A stretch of DNA of 64,000 nucleotides from Pholis gunnellus (lineage: Eukaryota > Chordata > Actinopteri > Perciformes > Pholidae). The notes under the pieces are model-generated. The model made no database searches. It was not told the origin of the DNA and was given only the letters and a program-made list of their open reading frames with translations. This document shows positions 59,001 to 64,000 of the stretch, one piece after another; within the stretch, counting starts at the first letter, position 1, and each line of letters begins with the position of its first letter. The stretch covers positions 17,563,121 to 17,627,120 of the forward strand of contig OU342808.1 of NCBI GenBank assembly GCA_910591455.2, read 5' to 3'. The position numbers and the translations under genes were made by a program.

Positions 59001-60874
59001 TCTCAGGAATGTCTGTTGAGCAGATACAAGCCAGAGAGCTGCCCTGCCCTGCCCTTCTCTGTTCTGCCTGATAAAGTCTGCTGCTCTGGTGGAACATATG
59101 ACTGGTTCTTGCCTGGTGCAAATGGAACAAATGACATCACTGCCTCTCGGTATCTCTTTCTGTACGTACTTTACCGCCCCTCCCCTTTTTCTTTTACTTA
59201 GACTCCATCCCTCCGTTTCCCTCTGTTGCTCTTTCAGTTTTCTCTCTTCCTGCCTCTCTATTCCTGCATTGTGTGCAGCTCTCTTCGTGTTATGGGTTTA
59301 TGTAACTTTTTGGGGTCTTAGTTGCATGACTATGGGCAGGAAATTACTTGTCGCCTTTCAAACATTCTGTACAAAGGCTGTTCACATGCAGCCGAGTGAA
59401 AATGGCAAGCAGTGGCACAAAACGTCAAAGGAAAACGCTCCCACTACTCATGTTGGGAATGGTTTGTTCCTTTTTTACACCATTTTAAAACTGAAGTTTC
59501 CTAATTAAATTCAAATGGGGAAAGGGAACGACAACAGACCACTCACAACTGATACCACAAAACACCCTTCACACCAATTTGGAAGCTTTATCATTCACTA
59601 ACATGTGTTCAAGAGTCCCATGGGCTTGGATCCAGCAATCCATTTAGGCACATGTATTTGCTCTGCTAATATGCTTTGTGTTTTTGTGTGGGTTGAATCG
59701 TGGCAATTACTTGATATGCATCTCAAAAGGCTGTAGACAACAGCATTTCTGTTCTCACTGAGAGCCCTTTGCCCTGGGAAAGCGTGGGACGTATTTCAAT
59801 TGGCATTGAATGGAAGAATGGGTACTTGGTGGTGGCTTGACATTAATGATGAAGAGGTTCACAACATAGTTAATTCAGACACACAATTCGTTGCTTGTGA
59901 TGGCAACTGTTTTGGTAAGAATGCATCATGCCTCTTTGAAATGAATCTCTATTATCTAAAAGTTCATATTGCACTTTGTTAGACTTACCAGAGGGCTTGT
60001 CAGTGGTGGAGGGGCTGTGTGTGCCAGTGGGCATCGTTGGAAGAGGCAGTTGAGATTTTTGGTCACTCTGGATCTCGTTGCTGATTGGCTTGACAACTCG
60101 TGGAGGGACAGGTGGTTGGTAAGGCCTGTTGAGAGGTGGTGACGGTGGAGGTGGTTGAGACCGTGGTTGGGGGACCGGCACGGGACGAGGGGGAGGGCGA
60201 CTCTGGCACTGTTGCTCCAACAGAACAATAACACTTGATTGGTTAGTGGCCAAAGAAGCCAAGTGCTGGTACTTGTGCTCGAGATCCTTGTATCGACTGG
60301 TGAGCTGTTGCATCTCAGAGGTTTGGTTCAGGATCTTGTTCTCCATCTGAGCCAATTCGAGGGCATTGTCTCTCTTCCTGATGATCTCATGGAGCAGCTG
60401 CATGTACAGCTGAGTGACTCTGGAGTTCATGTTTCGGCTCTCCTTCCTCAGAAGCTTGACCTCATTGACAATACCTCCGTCCACCTCTACCAACTGCTGC
60501 AGGGTCTCGATCTGCCTCTTCTGTTTCTGTAGCTCCACATTTAGCAGCTCTAACTCCTGTTTGTTGACCCGATTCTCCAGCATGGCCTCCGGCTCCCTGG
60601 AGTTGACACAGATGGCTCCGGTCACTTTTTTCTGAGGCACAATGAAAGTGTAGGAGCACTTGTCCTGCGGCTGCTCAGCTGGAGCACGCTTGGTCCTTCC
60701 AGCATAGAAAAAGTCTCTCTCCAAATCATCCTCACTACTCTCAAATTCTTGGGTCTTGTCCCTGCCATGGCTGCTGTCTGACGGACTCCCATGAGTCTGC
60801 TGGGCAGCACAGGCTAGTCCATAAACAAGAAGGAGCCGCAGCAGGACCATTGAAGGGGGCTCCATGTGTCCCAA
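56097..60874 (-). CDS. angptl2: Angiopoietin-like protein 2, secreted glycoprotein (four coding exons)
   Basis: This is a secreted angiopoietin-like factor acting in vascular, inflammatory and stem-cell signalling; LILRB/PirB and integrin receptors are reported for mammals. Exons are 60,874-59,989, 57,831-57,638, 56,682-56,412 and 56,296-56,097. They total 1,551 bases and 516 residues, with GT-AG borders and matching phases (1, 0, 1). The acceptor TTTTCCTCAG at 60,886 shows that a 5'UTR exon lies upstream. The N-terminus has a leucine-rich signal peptide (start M1, or M4/M9), then a dibasic RTKR site and KCSYTFIVPQKKVTGAICVN. A coiled coil spans about 90-230 (IETLQQLVEVDGGIVNEVKL), followed by a Pro-rich linker longer than the human one. 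From about residue 297 to the end is the fibrinogen-like domain with GGWTVIQRRVDGS, DRDHDTYTG and KGGWWYNSCAHSNLNG. N-glycosylation sequons NQT and NQS lie in the coiled coil. Human ANGPTL2 has 493 residues, so this is full length. Confidence 0.97.
56297..56411 (-). other. angptl2: angptl2 intron 3 (115 bp)
   Basis: The donor is ACAG|GTAAAA and the acceptor TTTCTAG. It splits the Gly codon of YTG|NCAHYQ, as in vertebrate orthologues. Confidence 0.9.
56683..57637 (-). other. angptl2: angptl2 intron 2
   Basis: The donor is TACAAG|GTGCGA and the acceptor CTTCACAG, in phase 0 between ETYK and QGFGN. No other gene is seen inside. Confidence 0.9.
57832..59988 (-). other. angptl2: angptl2 intron 1 (between coding exons)
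   Basis: The donor is CCCTCTG|GTAAGT and the acceptor CTTTTTTAG. Open frames inside are short and unrecognised. No ralgps1 exon was found on the + strand. Confidence 0.85.
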
Positions 60875-62209
60875 CTCACCAAAGCCTGAGGAAAATGGGA
60901 AAGAAAATAGAGAACATTATTGCGAAAGAAAAAGTCTTAAATGATTCACTTTGTTCTAGTTAGTAAGCAGAAGACTGTATGAGCACACCTATTCCGAAAC
61001 ATTTCCCATACTATCAGAATTGACAGCCCTCAGGAGTGGGCTGCATGCTCATTTTGACAGGGCATCAATGGAGTCCTTCACAGCTAGGCGGACTGAGATC
61101 AGAAGAAGGCTGCCCATCAGGTTACACTAGTGTTATCCTCCATTACCTACTAGGAGCAGTCGGTCACAGAAGCCCGGTGCATACACATCTATACCTAGAC
61201 AGGGCTGGAGGTCATTACAGCTTTCAAAAATATGGGCTACTGAAAAAGATAAGATCTGAAAGAAAATCGCTCACTTACCCCGCTGAGCGCCACAGCAGCC
61301 GCTGTGACTTCCCATGACAGGAAACGAAATATATTCATGTGTTATATTTAAATCCAGAATTTGATGGCTGCTACACTGCAAGTATCACTTCTGGGATGAG
61401 CAAACACTGCTGTATTTACGTGTTATTCATTGAATACATCTGGTCTTGATCCTTTGTATAAATCAACTCTCCGCTATCAAAAGCATGCAAGACATGCATG
61501 TTTGAAAGTTACTAATCACTTCACTGCCCCTAAGTAAAATATTTCTTTTGTCTAATGATGTGCTGATCTCTTCAGTCAGTTACATAGCTGTTGGGGGAGT
61601 GTGTTTAGCTTAGTTTGCTGTGCTGGCTCAGGTTCTCTTTGGGCGAGTGCCACTGCTTGTCCTTGACACGCACGAGAACACTCCTATCTGCTTCCCTCTG
61701 CAGGCCTGGACATCTTTGCTTATGGAAAATATGAGACACTACCAGATGATGCTATTCAGGGAACTGCTTTAAATATCGATTGTGTTGCATCAGTCCTGTC
61801 CATAGCCGTTACCAAAGGAGGGAAATAAGTCACGCTCAGACAGTGAAAGCCAATTTCTTGTAATTTATGCGTCCACTTTGAACATGTGTTTCTGTTTCAA
61901 CAGGATACAAGCTTACTGTAACCATAGCATACATAACATTATCCTTATCTGCCTCAGGATTTATTTCTGATAAATTGAGAAACTACATAACCCTGTCTAG
62001 ATTAAAGTCTCTCTTACATTCTGTGTCCTCTATAACTAAACCTTGTGGCACAACCCATACATTTCCTCAAAAGTTAATGAGAATGAGATACTTAACTGTT
62101 ACCCCCAGAAATCAAAGTGTAGACATTTTAATGAGAAAAAATAAGTGCAGGCAGTTTTTTTGTAGATGATGGTGGTGTTATTAGGGGATGCCACTGAGTG
62201 CTGAGGAGA

Positions 62210-62440
62210 ATGTAACTCCTGTGCAAGGATAACAAGGCCTTGAACTCCTGGGGCACCTTAATTGAAAGCTGCTGCATATTGGATTACAGAGGGGTCCTCT
62301 GTAACACCTCCCCAGAGTCAGAAAGGGCCCGTCTAATCAGAAAGCATTATCGAGAGGCCTGTATTGGCTTGGTTTTGAAGATCCGTCCGCTCGCAACTCC
62401 TCACACATTATGTTATAGCCTATCTTGGTGTGAAAGATAA
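62210..62440. promoter_or_regulatory. Candidate conserved non-coding element
   Basis: This is repeat-free, GC-balanced sequence with TTAATTGAAAG and TAATCAG homeodomain-type cores and no useful open frame. Function is inferred only from texture and position. Confidence 0.22.
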
Positions 62441-63289
62441 TCTACCATCTAATTGTAAGCATAAACTTCGGGAAGAGAGCAGAAATGTTTTTGTCTTGTT
62501 AATCCGGGCGTGCTGCCAGCACATTAGGTAGGAGACATGGCGAAGAGAAATGCAGCGCTCTCCAAGAACATGACCCTTGGCACATTCGACCCTTTCAGTT
62601 TTATCTGTCTAGAGTAGAATGTGAACACATTTTTCCTTCCCGGGAAAAAAACAACCCCGAATGCTTCTATAACTGGTCGGTCTTTTTGATGTTACGGTTT
62701 ACCTGGCCAGAAATATAATCACAGTCAGTGCAGAAGAACGTACAGTCTGCTTCTCGTTTGAAAGTTAGTTTTAAATTTAGTTTGATTGAAACTGTTTTCT
62801 GTCAGCACAGTAGGAGGTCTATAATTGCACTAATACTGCACACAAAGCCTGGCTGTATGACGTCACCTCAGCAAATGCTGATTGATTCAGTGTCATACAT
62901 ATTTTTTGCACCATGCAAAAGGATGCTTATCATGGAAATGATCTTAGTGTCTTCAAGCCGTAAAGAAACCACTAATAATAGCTTACAAGTAAGCCAATAC
63001 CACGAATAAAGGAGCAGCCCAGAGCCTGTGCCTTGTAATGTGCTGATGACTGTATTTGGCCAGCGGCTCCTGTGGTTTCTCCCCCTGGACCATGAGCTCT
63101 GTCTCTGAGAAATGCAGAGTGATTTGCCCCTGCTGCGGAGGAGTCCCATGTTGGACGTCGTTAGCCCGGAATCTCCTGCTCTAGGCTTCACTACACTTCA
63201 AAGCTGAGGGGAAAATGTTTGCAGCTTGTGATGAAATGTGTGTTTGTGTGCGAGTGAATGCGGTGTGTGCGTGTCTGCGAGGGCTTTTA

Positions 63290-64000
63290 AGACAAATGGT
63301 GTTTTCAAATAACAACACTTGCTGGGCTTAGTATCCCAGGGACCTGAGAGAGTCCCATCTGCCCCGACTGAGACAGCCTGTTATTAACCCATCCCCAGTC
63401 TGCCAGAGGGAACAACAGAAAGCCTCCTCTTCCTTCGTCGCTTTTAACAGCCCCCATGGCGCATTGTTGTCCTAACATCAGTTCACTTTACAGGCTGCTA
63501 TTGAGCAGCAAATAGCTGCAATGATTAACCGGTGTTGAGAAGTGTCATATGCGAGTTGTCTACTCTGCCCAGGCCCTGAAGATGAGCGAGTGGAGTGTGC
63601 AGTGAATAACAACTCTCATCGTAATTTGATTGGCAGCTCCTCTCGGGTGATTTCTTCAAGTCTGCTTCACACCAAAATGTTTTGGTTTTACTGTCTTCAG
63701 GTGGTTAAGTCTGTGTTTACACGACTCCTCCTTCTGGATTTTACTCGGTGTTAAATCAAGTGTGATGGGCGAGTGCAGCGGGTAGGTCAATGTGTCTCTG
63801 ACCAGCGCTGTGCTCCAGCCTTTTTGGTCATGCTCAGCACATATTAATTAGAAGGTGGGCAGCCTCACTGGCTGATGTCTCTCACCCCAGCCCCTCTCAT
63901 TTCAGTGTGAGCATGGCATTCCTCACATTCTTCGTCACCTCATTAGAGTGAGCTGCCATACACACATGGTGGCAGACGGCTAGACCCTCTCGACGCAGGA
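63290..64000. promoter_or_regulatory. Candidate conserved non-coding cluster at the window edge
   Basis: This long repeat-free block is rich in paired TAAT/ATTA cores (ATTAATTAGAAG, CTCATTAGAG, TTATTAACCC), a TTTGATTGGC stretch with a CCAAT-type ATTGG core, and AATTTGATTGG. Coding frames are weak on both strands. Regulatory function is inferred, and the block may continue past the window. Confidence 0.28.

Larger units (their letters stand above)
60886..64000 (-). other. angptl2: Upstream/5' intronic region of angptl2, no exon recognised
   Basis: Because the first coding exon begins at a splice acceptor, this is intron or promoter sequence of angptl2. It holds the candidate regulatory blocks listed separately. 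The angptl2 leader exon was not identified and may lie beyond the window. Confidence 0.6.

Noticed and set aside
1..64000. CRISPR arrays, tRNA and rRNA genes
   Set aside because: None seen; the regular repeats are microsatellites or minisatellites, and no cloverleaf with A/B box pairs was recognised, though small RNA genes could be missed by eye.

Overview
The window is nuclear DNA of a ray-finned fish, most likely a percomorph teleost. The coding exons match vertebrate genes and have GT-AG introns. The intergenic DNA is full of CA/TG microsatellites and short DNA-transposon relics of the kind common in percomorphs. There are no bacterial-style operons, no CRISPR array, and no tRNA or rRNA gene that I could recognise.

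Layout. (1) 1-3,840, + strand: the last three coding exons and 3'UTR of the LIM-homeodomain gene lmx1b; the 5' part lies outside the window. (2) 3,841-30,900: about 27 kb with no recognisable gene. It holds several transposon relics, microsatellites and stretches that look like conserved regulatory DNA. (3) 30,900-45,290, + strand: zbtb34, a BTB/three-C2H2-finger repressor. A probable non-coding first exon near 31.0 kb is followed by an intron of about 7.5 kb, a single coding exon (38,656-40,185) and a 5.1 kb 3'UTR. (4) 45,290-55,150: an accessory stretch. It contains a candidate CpG promoter with a TCTCGCGAGA box, two oppositely oriented arrays of a degenerate TATAGTATG-type repeat, an unidentified three-exon minus-strand small gene with its own poly(A) signal, possible further minus-strand exons, and a complete hAT-type MITE. 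(5) 55,150-60,885, - strand: all four coding exons of angptl2, encoding a 516-residue secreted coiled-coil/fibrinogen-domain protein. (6) 60,886-64,000: upstream or intronic sequence of angptl2, with further regulatory-looking stretches.

The order lmx1b - zbtb34 - angptl2 (last one inverted) matches the human 9q33.3 neighbourhood LMX1B - ZBTB43 - ZBTB34 - RALGPS1/ANGPTL2. I see no zbtb43 and no ralgps1 exons here. Lmx1b is a developmental regulator, and the gene-poor flank next to it fits a regulatory landscape in which zbtb34 and angptl2 are neighbours rather than pathway partners.

The most unusual item is the small minus-strand gene at 49.1-50.8 kb. Its three exons join without a stop in two different frames, giving 88 and 93 residues. 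I match neither product to a known family. Its second intron is made of the degenerate repeat array.
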